Positions 6,607-13,836 of a stretch of 64,000 nucleotides of DNA are shown piece by piece. The notes under the pieces are model-generated. The model did no database searches. It saw only the letters and a list, made by a program, of their open reading frames with translations, and was not told the DNA's origin. The DNA is taken from NCBI RefSeq assembly GCF_051062515.1, contig NZ_JAMXEK010000001.1. One strand, written 5' to 3'. The DNA is from Aliarcobacter sp017996075. Its GTDB lineage: Bacteria > Campylobacterota > Campylobacteria > Campylobacterales > Arcobacteraceae. Both the position numbers and the translations under genes were made by a program. How positions within the stretch are numbered: the first letter of the stretch is position 1; each line of letters begins with the position of its first letter.

Positions 6607-7770
6607 ATGAATATTTATATAAAAAAAGTAAAAAATAGCAAAGGACAAGAAAAAGAATGGCTATGGATAAATTACACAATCAATGGTAAAAGATTTAGAA
6701 AACCACTTGATATGGAAAATACAAAATCAAATTATAAAAGAGCTGAAAATGAAATTTTACCTCTATTAAAATATAAATTATTAAATGGGGACTTGAATCA
6801 AAATAAAAAAATTCCAACTGTAGATGAATACATGAAATTTTCTTTTGAATTACATAGTGGAGGAAGAGGTAAAACTACAATTTATGGTCATCAAAAAAAT
6901 TATGATAAGTATATCAAAGAAGTTTTTGGACATAAATCATTAGATAAAGTTAAATCTTCAGAAATTACACTATGGCAAAATAATCTACAACAACAATTTA
7001 AATTATCAAAAAGCTATATTTTAAAAATTAGAGGTTTATTATATACAATGTTTGAAGATGCCATAGAGAATGAAATATTAAAAACTAATCCAATCAAAAA
7101 AGTTAAATCTTTAAAACAAACAGAAGATTCAAAAGTTAAAAGAATAGAATTAACACCTTTTAAAGTAGAAGAAATAAATAAAATATTATCAGTAGCAACT
7201 AATCAAGATAAAAATTTGGTAGCCACTTTATTTATGACTGGACTTAGAATTGGAGAGTGCATAGGCTTAACTTGGGATTGTATTAATTTTGAAAATAAAA
7301 CTATTACAATAAAAAAACAAATTGTCAATGGAGAGATAAAAGATTATCTTAAAACATCAAAAAGTAAGAGAATTATTCCAATTATAGAACCATTAGTTCC
7401 TTTTTTAGAAAGTCAATATAAAATAACTGCTAATTCAAATTCATTTATATTTTTAACTACAAAAACAAATAAACATTATCATAGTGCTGGAAAAATTAGA
7501 GAACAAATTTGGGTTCCACTATTAAAAAAAGCGAATGTAGAATATAGAAATCTACATCAAACAAGAGGTACTTTTATATCAACATTAATTTCAAATGGAG
7601 AAGACATAAATTATGTTTCTAAAATAGCTGGACATGAAAATGTAAAAATTACATTAGAAAGATATTCTCAATATATACCAGTTCAGGATATGAATTTTGG
7701 AAAATGTTTTAAAGCTATTCAGACATCATCAGACACCGAATTGGCACCGAAAAAAAATAAAGTTAGTTGA
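6607..7770 (+). CDS. int: Tyrosine recombinase/integrase
   Basis: The 387-residue protein has the usual three parts: an N-terminal arm-binding strand region (about 1-65), a core-binding SAM-like helical domain (about 72-165) and the catalytic domain (about 180-360). Catalytic residues are visible: R214 in TGLRIGE, K252 in the LKTSKSKR hairpin, H317 and R320 in LHQTRGT, H343 in AGHENVK and nucleophile Y353 in LERYSQY. It cuts and rejoins DNA at the att core, which is the adjacent tRNA-Arg 3' end. The last codons carry the candidate arm-type repeat (7732-7752), and a terminator follows. The gene is complete and should be functional. Confidence 0.95.
   Translation: MNIYIKKVKNSKGQEKEWLWINYTINGKRFRKPLDMENTKSNYKRAENEILPLLKYKLLNGDLNQNKKIPTVDEYMKFSFELHSGGRGKTTIYGHQKNYDKYIKEVFGHKSLDKVKSSEITLWQNNLQQQFKLSKSYILKIRGLLYTMFEDAIENEILKTNPIKKVKSLKQTEDSKVKRIELTPFKVEEINKILSVATNQDKNLVATLFMTGLRIGECIGLTWDCINFENKTITIKKQIVNGEIKDYLKTSKSKRIIPIIEPLVPFLESQYKITANSNSFIFLTTKTNKHYHSAGKIREQIWVPLLKKANVEYRNLHQTRGTFISTLISNGEDINYVSKIAGHENVKITLERYSQYIPVQDMNFGKCFKAIQTSSDTELAPKKNKVS
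7732..7752. other. Candidate integrase arm-type site (right arm)
   Basis: Imperfect tandem GACACCGAA / GGCACCGAA inside the end of the integrase gene, with 18 of 21 bases matching the left-end stretch at 1251-1271 in the same orientation. It lies 47 bases from the att core. Confidence 0.45.
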
Positions 7771-7793
7771 AAGCCCTTATTTTAAGGGTTTTT
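7771..7793 (+). terminator. Rho-independent terminator of int
   Basis: The stem CCCTTA / TAAGGG (extended by AA/TT pairs and a G-T pair), with a 3-base loop, is followed by a T-run. It immediately follows the integrase stop and ends a few bases before the att core. Confidence 0.8.
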
Positions 7794-7799
7794 AGCAAG

Positions 7800-7819
7800 A
7801 AGTGGCACGCCTGGTAGGA
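7800..7819. repeat. Right attachment site copy (tRNA 3' end)
   Basis: Identical to 1135-1154 over 20 bases. It covers the CCA end, discriminator, 3' acceptor strand and the start of the T-arm of tRNA-Arg, so integration leaves the tRNA gene intact. Confidence 0.88.
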
Positions 7820-7879
7820 GTCGAACCCACAACCCCTCGGGTCGAAACCGAGTATTCTATCCAGTTGAACTACAGACGC
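7803..7879 (-). tRNA. tRNA-Arg (anticodon TCG)
   Basis: A 77-base cloverleaf on the minus strand with encoded CCA. Acceptor strand GCGTCTG pairs with CAGGCGT (one G-T at the end and one inside). The anticodon stem CTCGG/CCGAG holds loop TTTCGAC, giving anticodon TCG, which reads CGA arginine codons. The T-arm contains the standard GGTTCGACTCC loop. Its 3' end is the integration target of the neighbouring element. Confidence 0.95.
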
Positions 7880-7885
7880 ACTTGA

Positions 7886-7915
7886 AAAATTAGGATTGAA
7901 GTTTATCCTAATTTT
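7886..7915 (-). terminator. Terminator after mqnP
   Basis: AAAATTAGGAT (7886-7896) pairs perfectly with ATCCTAATTTT (7905-7915) around 8 bases. On the minus strand a T-run ends the stem. It lies between the prenyltransferase stop and the tRNA gene. Confidence 0.75.
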
Positions 7916-7926
7916 GCTTAAAAATT

Positions 7927-8802
7927 TTAGAAGAAGATATTATCTAAAACTACTAAAAAGAAGAAAACTATTCCTAAATATCCATTTACAGTAAAAAATG
8001 CTCTATCTATTTTTCTAAAATCTTTATTTACTAAATAGTGCTCATAACTTAGCATCAAAGCACTTAAAATTACTGCCAAATATGCAAAATATGAACCAGA
8101 TGCGTAAATCACAAACAGAAGCCAAAAAGCGACAGTTAAAAAGTGAAAAACTTTTGAAAATAGCATTGTCTTTTTTGCACCAAATTTTGAAGGAATTGAG
8201 TGAAGACCTAGTTTTTTATCTACATCAATATCTTGTAGTGAGTAAAGTAAATCAAACCCAGCAACCCAAAACATAACTCCAATACTTAAAAATATCACCC
8301 ATAAAGGAATAGTTTGGCTAACAGCAACAACCCCAGCAATAGGAGCAAGAGCCAAAGAGATTCCCAAAATAATATGTGCTAAATATGAAAACCTTTTAAA
8401 GTATGAGTATGAACCAATAATTACTAAAATAGGAAGTGATAAAATCAAAGCCAAATCATTTACAAAATAAGCTACTAAAATAAATGCAAAAGCATTTGCT
8501 ACAAAGAAAATAAACATAGCTTTTGCAGATACTCTTCCATCTACATTTGGTCTATTTTTTGTTCGTGGATTTAAAGCATCTATATCTCTATCCATAAAAC
8601 GGTTGAAACCCATTGCAAAATTTCGTGCAAATACTGCACAAAGTGTTCCTAAAACTAGAAGTTTAAATCCAAACCAAGGAGTTCCATTTATTTGCGCTGA
8701 AGATACAACCATCGCTATAAATATAAATGGTAAAGCAAAAACAGAGTGCTGAAACATCACTAATTCACTAAAATCTTTTATTTTTTTTATTAATTTTTCC
8801 AT
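7927..8802 (-). CDS. mqnP: UbiA-family prenyltransferase (menaquinone synthesis)
   Basis: An integral membrane protein of about 291 residues with eight or nine hydrophobic segments. It has both aspartate-rich motifs of the UbiA family: NRFMDRDID (N67, D71, D75) and YSLQDIDVD near residue 190. These bind the magnesium-diphosphate of a polyprenyl donor and attach it to an aromatic acceptor. Campylobacterota make menaquinone by the futalosine route, so the MqnP role is more likely than ubiquinone UbiA; that step is knowledge plus inference. I use the ATG at 8802; the frame extends two codons to a TTG at 8808, and neither has a strong ribosome site. A terminator follows the stop. Confidence 0.85.
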   Translation of the reverse strand: MEKLIKKIKDFSELVMFQHSVFALPFIFIAMVVSSAQINGTPWFGFKLLVLGTLCAVFARNFAMGFNRFMDRDIDALNPRTKNRPNVDGRVSAKAMFIFFVANAFAFILVAYFVNDLALILSLPILVIIGSYSYFKRFSYLAHIILGISLALAPIAGVVAVSQTIPLWVIFLSIGVMFWVAGFDLLYSLQDIDVDKKLGLHSIPSKFGAKKTMLFSKVFHFLTVAFWLLFVIYASGSYFAYLAVILSALMLSYEHYLVNKDFRKIDRAFFTVNGYLGIVFFFLVVLDNIFF

Positions 8803-8846
8803 GGGCAAAATATTATCTAATAATGAGTAAATTAATGCTTTTTAGT

Positions 8847-8852
8847 TATAAT
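8847..8852 (+). promoter_or_regulatory. -10 box for lipoprotein-miaA
   Basis: TATAAT lies 28 bases before the lipoprotein start codon, in the gap between divergent genes. As is common in Campylobacterota, no clear -35 is visible. Confidence 0.5.
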
Positions 8853-8879
8853 CAATCAAATTTTAATCGGGAATTAATT

Positions 8880-9086
8880 ATGAAAAAACATATGTTTCTA
8901 ATACTTTTAAGCCTTTTTTCTATACTTTTTACAGCTTGTAGCACAAAAATTGATGACTCTATAAGTAAATCAAATGAAGCTGATATATCAAATCTTTTAG
9001 ATCAACTTGCACAAAAAGAGAAAGAGATAAATGATATTATAAAAGAGCTTGAACAGTGCGGAGCTACAAAACAAAAAGAAAAGTAG
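8880..9086 (+). CDS. Small lipoprotein
   Basis: A 68-residue protein with signal sequence MKKHMFLILLSLFSILFTAC ending in a lipobox (FTAC), so the mature protein starts with a lipid-modified cysteine at residue 20. The rest is a short charged helix (ISNLLDQLAQKEKEINDIIKELEQC), probably a coiled coil. I start it at the ATG after a GGGAAT ribosome-like site. An upstream in-frame ATG at 8823 would bury the signal sequence. It lies 8 bases before miaA and is likely cotranscribed. The function is unknown; it may be a small Lpp-like envelope protein. Confidence 0.75.
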   Translation: MKKHMFLILLSLFSILFTACSTKIDDSISKSNEADISNLLDQLAQKEKEINDIIKELEQCGATKQKEK

Positions 9087-9094
9087 ATTAGAAA

Positions 9095-9970
9095 ATGAAA
9101 GAATTAGCAATAATAGGAACAACAGCTTCGGGAAAAACAGCACTATCTCTTGAAATAGCAAATAAAACAAACTCTATAATCTTATCTTTGGACTCTCTTT
9201 GTGTTTATAAAGAAATAGATATAGCAAGCGCAAAACCAACAAAAATAGAAAGAGGCGATATAGTTCATTTTGGAATAGATGAAGTTTTTCCAAATGAAAA
9301 ATTTGATGTTATTGAGTTTTTAAATTTGTATAAAAATGCAAAAGAATATGCAGAAAGAAATATGAAAAACTTAATAATAGTAGGTGGAACAGGCTTTTAT
9401 CTCAAAGCATTAGTTGATGGAATAAGTGATGGTTTAAAAGAAAATACAAATTTAGATATGAGTTTAAATGATACTTATAATTTGCTTTATAGTTTGGATA
9501 AAGAGTATATGCAAAAAATTGAGCCAAATGATAAATATAGAGTAGAAAAAGCCTACTCAATTTATAAACAAAGTGGACTAACTCCAAGTGAATATTTTTT
9601 GAAAAACCCAAAGATTGCTCTCTCTCCAAACCTTCCAATTTTTGAAATTTTATGGGAAAAAGATGAGTTAACAAATCGAATTTCTTTACGAACAAAACAG
9701 ATGATAAAAGCTGGACTTATAGATGAGACTATATATTTAGAGAAAAAATATACAAGAGGTCCAAATTGTATGAGTAGCATTGGAATAGTAGAAACTTTAG
9801 AGTATCTTGATGGAAAAATATCAAAGCAAGAATTAGAAGATAAAATTATTCAAAACAGTCTAAAACTTGCAAAAAGACAAAATACTTTTAATAAAGGTCA
9901 ATTTACAAATAGAGTTTCAAATATAATTCCTAGCTTAAATTCAGAGATTATTAAGTATTTTTCGATATAA
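9095..9970 (+). CDS. miaA: tRNA dimethylallyltransferase
   Basis: A 291-residue protein that transfers a dimethylallyl group to N6 of A37 in tRNAs reading UNN codons. The P-loop GTTASGKT (residues 7-14), the SLDSLCVYKEIDIASAKPT segment that binds tRNA and substrate, and the IIVGGTGFYLKALVDG motif are all in place. The length is near the family norm. The end of the gene contains a TATAAT that probably serves rpmE. Confidence 0.95.
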   Translation: MKELAIIGTTASGKTALSLEIANKTNSIILSLDSLCVYKEIDIASAKPTKIERGDIVHFGIDEVFPNEKFDVIEFLNLYKNAKEYAERNMKNLIIVGGTGFYLKALVDGISDGLKENTNLDMSLNDTYNLLYSLDKEYMQKIEPNDKYRVEKAYSIYKQSGLTPSEYFLKNPKIALSPNLPIFEILWEKDELTNRISLRTKQMIKAGLIDETIYLEKKYTRGPNCMSSIGIVETLEYLDGKISKQELEDKIIQNSLKLAKRQNTFNKGQFTNRVSNIIPSLNSEIIKYFSI

Positions 9971-10020
9971 TCGCCGTTCAAAAGTCTATTAAAGGACCTG
10001 CAAAGACTTGCTCTTTTTTT
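9966..10020 (+). promoter_or_regulatory. rpmE promoter and leader hairpin with T-run
   Basis: TATAAT at 9966-9971 overlaps the miaA end. In the expected leader, AAGTCT (9982-9987) can pair with AGACTT (10004-10009), followed by a run of eight Ts (10013-10020). A terminator-like element inside the leader of a ribosomal protein gene may be an attenuator, or it may simply end miaA transcription. Confidence 0.45.
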
Positions 10021-10050
10021 AGACGTTTAATATTTTAAAAGGAAATTGGA

Positions 10051-10254
10051 ATGAAAAAAGATCTTCATCCAGATTACAAAGTATGTCAAGTTTCTTGTGC
10101 ATGCGGAAATAGCTTTGAGACAAAATCAGTTACTGAAACTTTAAGAGTTGATATTTGTTCAAAATGTCACCCATTCTTTACAGGAGAGCAAAAATTAGTT
10201 GATGCTGCTGGAAGAGTTGAGAAATTCAAAGCTAAATATAATATGGCAAAATAG
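10051..10254 (+). CDS. rpmE: 50S ribosomal protein L31
   Basis: A 67-residue protein matching L31 throughout: MKKDLHPDYKVCQVSCACG at the start and DICSKCHPFFTGEQKLVDAAGRVEKF in the second half. It is the zinc-binding (C+) type, with candidate ligands C16, C18, C36 and C39. Under zinc limitation, bacteria often replace this type with a cysteine-free paralogue; none is in the window. It has a good AAAAGGAAATT ribosome site and is the first gene of a ribosome-modification cluster (rsmI, rlmB) whose order matches Campylobacter. Confidence 0.97.
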   Translation: MKKDLHPDYKVCQVSCACGNSFETKSVTETLRVDICSKCHPFFTGEQKLVDAAGRVEKFKAKYNMAK

Positions 10255-10263
10255 TTTATTGCT

Positions 10264-11085
10264 ATGTTGTGCTTAGTTCCAACACCAATAGGAAACCTTG
10301 AAGATATTTCAAAAAGGTCTTTAAAGGCTCTATTGGAAGCGGAACTAATTTTTTGTGAAGATACAAGAGTCACAAAAAAACTTCTAAATCTTTTAGCTCT
10401 TAAATATGAGTTAGATTTTTCACAAAAAGAGTTCAAATCTTTTCACTCTCACAATGAAAAAGAGATATTAAAAAATTTAACAAAAGATACTTTTACTAAA
10501 AATGTTGTTTATTGTAGCGATGCTGGTATGCCTTGTATTAGTGACCCTGGTGCATCTTTGGTTGATTGGTGCATACAAAACGATGTAGAGTATGATGTAA
10601 TTCCTGGAGCAAATGCAATTTTAACAGCTTTTGCTATGAGTGGTTTTACAAGTAGTGAGTTTACATTTTTTGGTTTTTTAGATCATAAAGGAGCAAGTCG
10701 TGCTTCAAAACTAGAAGAGGTTTTAAATAGTTCTAGAGTTGGCATTTTATATGAATCACCTCATCGACTTTTAAAACTTCTTGAAGAATTAAATAAAAAA
10801 GAGCCAAATAGAACAATATTTTTAGTAAAAGAGATAAGTAAGTTTTATCAAAAAACATATAAAAATAGCGCAAAGAATCTATACGAAGAGTTAAAGAGTA
10901 TTGAAGTAAAAGGGGAATGGGTTGTAGTAGTTGAACCAAAAGAGAAATTTGGTTTTAATCTTGAGTTAGATGATATTTTACCGCTTGATATTGCTCCAAA
11001 AATAAAAGCAAAGTTAATAGCAAAGCTTACAGGTGCTAGTGTAAAAGAGATTTATCAAGAATTATTGGATAAAATCCAAAATTAA
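10264..11085 (+). CDS. rsmI: 16S rRNA (cytidine1402-2'-O)-methyltransferase
   Basis: A 273-residue SAM-dependent methyltransferase of the tetrapyrrole-methylase fold. The N-terminal LVPTPIGNLEDISKRSLKAL, the ..EDTRVTKKLL segment, SDAGMPCISDPGASLV and VIPGANAILTAFAMSGF are the family signatures for RsmI. It modifies C1402 in the decoding centre. It starts 9 bases after rpmE and ends 15 bases before rlmB, which suggests one transcript. Confidence 0.95.
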   Translation: MLCLVPTPIGNLEDISKRSLKALLEAELIFCEDTRVTKKLLNLLALKYELDFSQKEFKSFHSHNEKEILKNLTKDTFTKNVVYCSDAGMPCISDPGASLVDWCIQNDVEYDVIPGANAILTAFAMSGFTSSEFTFFGFLDHKGASRASKLEEVLNSSRVGILYESPHRLLKLLEELNKKEPNRTIFLVKEISKFYQKTYKNSAKNLYEELKSIEVKGEWVVVVEPKEKFGFNLELDDILPLDIAPKIKAKLIAKLTGASVKEIYQELLDKIQN

Positions 11086-11100
11086 TTTAAACGAGAAAAA

Positions 11101-11790
11101 ATGATAATATACGGAAAACAGATAGTTTTATATGTGCTTGAAAAACACCAAGATTTAATAGAAGAGATTTTTTTATCAAAAGAGATTGATAGTAAACTTT
11201 TTTCAAGATTTGCAAAACTAAATAAAAAAATTCACAAAGTAGATAACCAGAAAGCCCAAGCTTTAGCAAAAGGTGGAAATCACCAAGGGCTTATTTTGAA
11301 ACTTAGTGATTATCATTATACACCTCTAAAAGATATAAAAAATATGAATTTTATCTTAGTTTTAGATGGTCTTACAGATGTAGGAAATATTGGAGCAATT
11401 GCAAGAACTGCTTACTCTTTAGGAGTTGACGGAATGATTGCAGCTGATATAAAAACTATAAGCAACTCTGGAACTATAAGAACTAGTGCTGGAGCTTTGC
11501 TTGATTTACCTTTTGCAATTCATCCAAGAAGTGTAGATTTAGCAAGTGAGCTTATAGATGCTGGTTTTACACTAATAGGTGCAACAATGGATGGAGTTGA
11601 TCTAAAAAAATATGGAAAAATCGAAAAAACTGATAAAGTCGCAATAATTTTAGGAAATGAAGGTGCTGGAATTAGTCCAAAAGTTGCAAAAAAATTAGAC
11701 CTAAAAGTTTCAATAAAAATGGAACACGAATTTGACTCTTTAAATGTAAGCTCAGCAGCTGCTATTTTAATTTACAATTTAAAAAAATAA
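11101..11790 (+). CDS. rlmB: 23S rRNA (guanosine-2'-O)-methyltransferase, TrmH/SpoU family
   Basis: A 229-residue SPOUT methyltransferase. After an N-terminal substrate-binding domain (IIYGKQIVLYVLEKHQDLIEEIFLSKE), the knotted catalytic domain shows the three motifs: DGLTDVGNIGAIARTA, VAIILGNEGAGISPKVAKKLD and SIKMEHEFDSLNVSSAAAILIY. By family and neighbourhood it is RlmB, modifying G2251 of 23S rRNA, though a related SpoU target cannot be excluded. Confidence 0.9.
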   Translation: MIIYGKQIVLYVLEKHQDLIEEIFLSKEIDSKLFSRFAKLNKKIHKVDNQKAQALAKGGNHQGLILKLSDYHYTPLKDIKNMNFILVLDGLTDVGNIGAIARTAYSLGVDGMIAADIKTISNSGTIRTSAGALLDLPFAIHPRSVDLASELIDAGFTLIGATMDGVDLKKYGKIEKTDKVAIILGNEGAGISPKVAKKLDLKVSIKMEHEFDSLNVSSAAAILIYNLKK

Positions 11791-11802
11791 AAAGGAAAAT
11801 AT

Positions 11803-12609
11803 ATGAAAAAACTACTACTTATAATATTTTTATGCCTAAGCTTAAATGCAAATATAAATCAAGCTGTTTTAGGAATAATAGGAAGTAGTGATTTCAATAC
11901 TCATAGAAATTTGATTAATACTCTTTTTAAAAATCAAAGCTATTTTTATACAAATGGGAGTCTTGATTATGCAAAAATTTCTCAAACTTTACAAAACAAC
12001 AATCTTTTAAAACTTTCTTTAGGTTCTACTCAAACTATTGAAGCAACTTTTATATTTAACTCAAACCCAAAAAAATCTTTTAAAAATATAAATGATATTT
12101 TAAAATCAATAGGTATACAAAATTTTGTAACAATAAATCAAAGTGTCTCAGAAAATCAGCTAAAATGGAGTATAAAAGTACAAACAGCAGCCGCCATAAA
12201 CCCTCTTCGATTATCTCAAGAGCTACAAAATACAAATTGTAGGGTTGTTGATATAAAAAAAGAGGGTAACAATAAATGGAGTTATTATATTGACTCAAAG
12301 AAATCTTCTATTTATAAAGCTGAAGATTTAGTTACAAAGGCTAGTGTGTCATTAAAAAAACCTATAAAGCCATATATTTTGGAGATTGCAAATACAGATG
12401 CAATAAAAATTGATTCAAATATTGGAAATAACTGGTACCCAAATATTATTTTTTATGATGATAGTTTTAATGTAATTGATGTTTTTGAGAGTGAGAGTTT
12501 GCATAAAAATCTTAGAGTTGATATTCCAACAAATACAAGATTTATAAAAATTGATGATTTTTATGCTTTAACAAATATAAAAAATGGTTTAAATATTACT
12601 AAGGAGTAA
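11803..12609 (+). CDS. Exported protein of unknown function
   Basis: A 268-residue protein with an N-terminal signal peptide (MKKLLLIIFLCLSLNANINQ). I recognise no enzymatic motif. The mature part looks alpha/beta, with a repeated L-N-x-x-I-x-I-Q-N-F style and a C-terminal strand-rich segment (YILEIANTDAIKIDSNIGNNWYPNIIFYDDSFNVIDVF). It ends four bases before the aminotransferase gene. In Campylobacter jejuni, as I recall, a periplasmic protein of unknown function occupies the same place between rlmB and the aminotransferase, so it is a conserved lineage-specific envelope protein. Confidence 0.8.
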   Translation: MKKLLLIIFLCLSLNANINQAVLGIIGSSDFNTHRNLINTLFKNQSYFYTNGSLDYAKISQTLQNNNLLKLSLGSTQTIEATFIFNSNPKKSFKNINDILKSIGIQNFVTINQSVSENQLKWSIKVQTAAAINPLRLSQELQNTNCRVVDIKKEGNNKWSYYIDSKKSSIYKAEDLVTKASVSLKKPIKPYILEIANTDAIKIDSNIGNNWYPNIIFYDDSFNVIDVFESESLHKNLRVDIPTNTRFIKIDDFYALTNIKNGLNITKE

Positions 12610-12613
12610 TAAA

Positions 12614-13825
12614 ATGTTTGACGAAATTGAATTTGAAAGAATGAAAAGACTTCCAAACTATGTGTTTGCACAAGTTAATGCTATTAAAATGGAAGCAAGA
12701 AGAGCTGGAGTTGATGTAATTGACTTTTCTATGGGAAATCCAGATGGAGAGACTCCAAAACATATAGTTGATAAATTAAAAGATGCAGCTAGTAAGCCAA
12801 AAAACTATGGATATAGTGCTAGTATTGGAATATATAAATTAAGACTTGCTATTTGCAACTGGTATAAAAGAAAATATAATGTAGATTTCTTAGATCCAGA
12901 TAAACACGCTTGTGCAACAATGGGTTCAAAAGAGGGTTATGTTCATCTTGTTCAAGCTATTGTAAATGTTGGAGATGTTGCTGTTGTTCCAGACCCAACA
13001 TATCCAATTCACTCATACGCATTTATGTTAAATGGTGCAGCTATTCATAAATTTGAGTTGGTATTTGATAATGAGTTTAAAGTAGATGAAGAGTTGTTTT
13101 TTAAAAATCTTCAAAAAACAATTGATGAGTCAATTCCAAAAGTAAAATATGTAGTTGTAAACTTCCCACACAATCCAAGTTGTGCAACTGTAACACCTGA
13201 GTTTTATACAAAACTTGTAGAGATGGCAAAAAGAGAGAGATTTTATATAATCTCTGATATTGCTTATGCTGATATTACTTTTGATGGATATAAAACTCCT
13301 TCTATTTTCCAAGCTGAGGGTGCTTTAGATGTTGCTGTTGAGTGTTTTACATTAAGTAAATCATATAATATGGCTGGATGGAGAGTTGGTTTTATTGTTG
13401 GAAATGAAAAACTTGTAGGTGCTTTAAAAAGAATAAAATCATGGCTTGATTATGGAATGTTCGCACCTATTCAAATAGCTGCAACTGTTGCACTTGATGG
13501 TCCACAAGATTGTGTTGATGAGATAGTTGCTAAATATGAAAAAAGAAGAGATGTTATGCTTCAAGCATTTGCTGAAGCTGGTTGGGCTATGGATAAACCA
13601 AATGCATCTATGTTTATTTGGGCAAAAATACCTGAAAAAGCTAGACATTTAGGAAGTTTAGAGTTTTCTAAACAATTACTAAGAGAGGCTCAAGTTGCAG
13701 TTAGTCCTGGAATTGGTTTTGGGCATTATGGTGACCAGTATGTAAGAATTGCTTTGATTGAAAATGAAAAAAGAATTAGACAAGCTGCGAAAAATATCAA
13801 AAGATATTTAAAAACATTAGAATAG
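12614..13825 (+). CDS. Class I/II PLP-dependent aminotransferase
   Basis: A 403-residue fold-type I aminotransferase. Landmarks are DFSMGNPDGETPKHI (substrate arm), KNYGYSASIGIYKLR, the PDPTYPIHSYA segment, NFPHNPSCAT, and the PLP lysine in TLSKSYNMAGWRVG. It resembles the AlaC/LL-diaminopimelate aminotransferase group; the exact substrate is not readable from the sequence. Its position directly before homoserine dehydrogenase is conserved in Campylobacter and suggests a role in aspartate-family or alanine metabolism. An AAGGAG ribosome site precedes the start. Confidence 0.9.
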   Translation: MFDEIEFERMKRLPNYVFAQVNAIKMEARRAGVDVIDFSMGNPDGETPKHIVDKLKDAASKPKNYGYSASIGIYKLRLAICNWYKRKYNVDFLDPDKHACATMGSKEGYVHLVQAIVNVGDVAVVPDPTYPIHSYAFMLNGAAIHKFELVFDNEFKVDEELFFKNLQKTIDESIPKVKYVVVNFPHNPSCATVTPEFYTKLVEMAKRERFYIISDIAYADITFDGYKTPSIFQAEGALDVAVECFTLSKSYNMAGWRVGFIVGNEKLVGALKRIKSWLDYGMFAPIQIAATVALDGPQDCVDEIVAKYEKRRDVMLQAFAEAGWAMDKPNASMFIWAKIPEKARHLGSLEFSKQLLREAQVAVSPGIGFGHYGDQYVRIALIENEKRIRQAAKNIKRYLKTLE

Positions 13826-13836
13826 GATAATTAATT

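Larger units (their letters stand above)
1135..7819. mobile_element. Integrated element in tRNA-Arg: integrase + HUH Rep + FtsK-like ATPase
   Basis: A 20-bp direct repeat, identical at both ends, bounds the element. The right copy is the 3' end of an intact tRNA-Arg gene; the left copy is followed by a degenerate T-arm fragment. Next to the tRNA lies a tyrosine integrase with a small helix-turn-helix gene before it. The leftward operon encodes an HUH endonuclease, a small possible ssDNA-binding protein and an FtsK/TcpA-like ATPase. Two exported Sel1-repeat genes and one unknown gene fill the middle. Excision between the repeats would give a circle of about 6665 bp. The size fits an inovirus, but I find no coat-type small membrane protein and the ATPase is anchored at its N terminus, unlike pI/Zot. 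A minimal conjugative or mobilizable element is the alternative. Confidence 0.85.

Noticed and set aside
8823..8879. Longer start for the lipoprotein at 8823
   Set aside because: It would place about 19 residues before a textbook lipoprotein signal sequence; the -10 box also lies inside this stretch.
12080..12298. Minus-strand frame inside the exported-protein gene
   Set aside because: Antisense shadow of a well-formed plus-strand gene.
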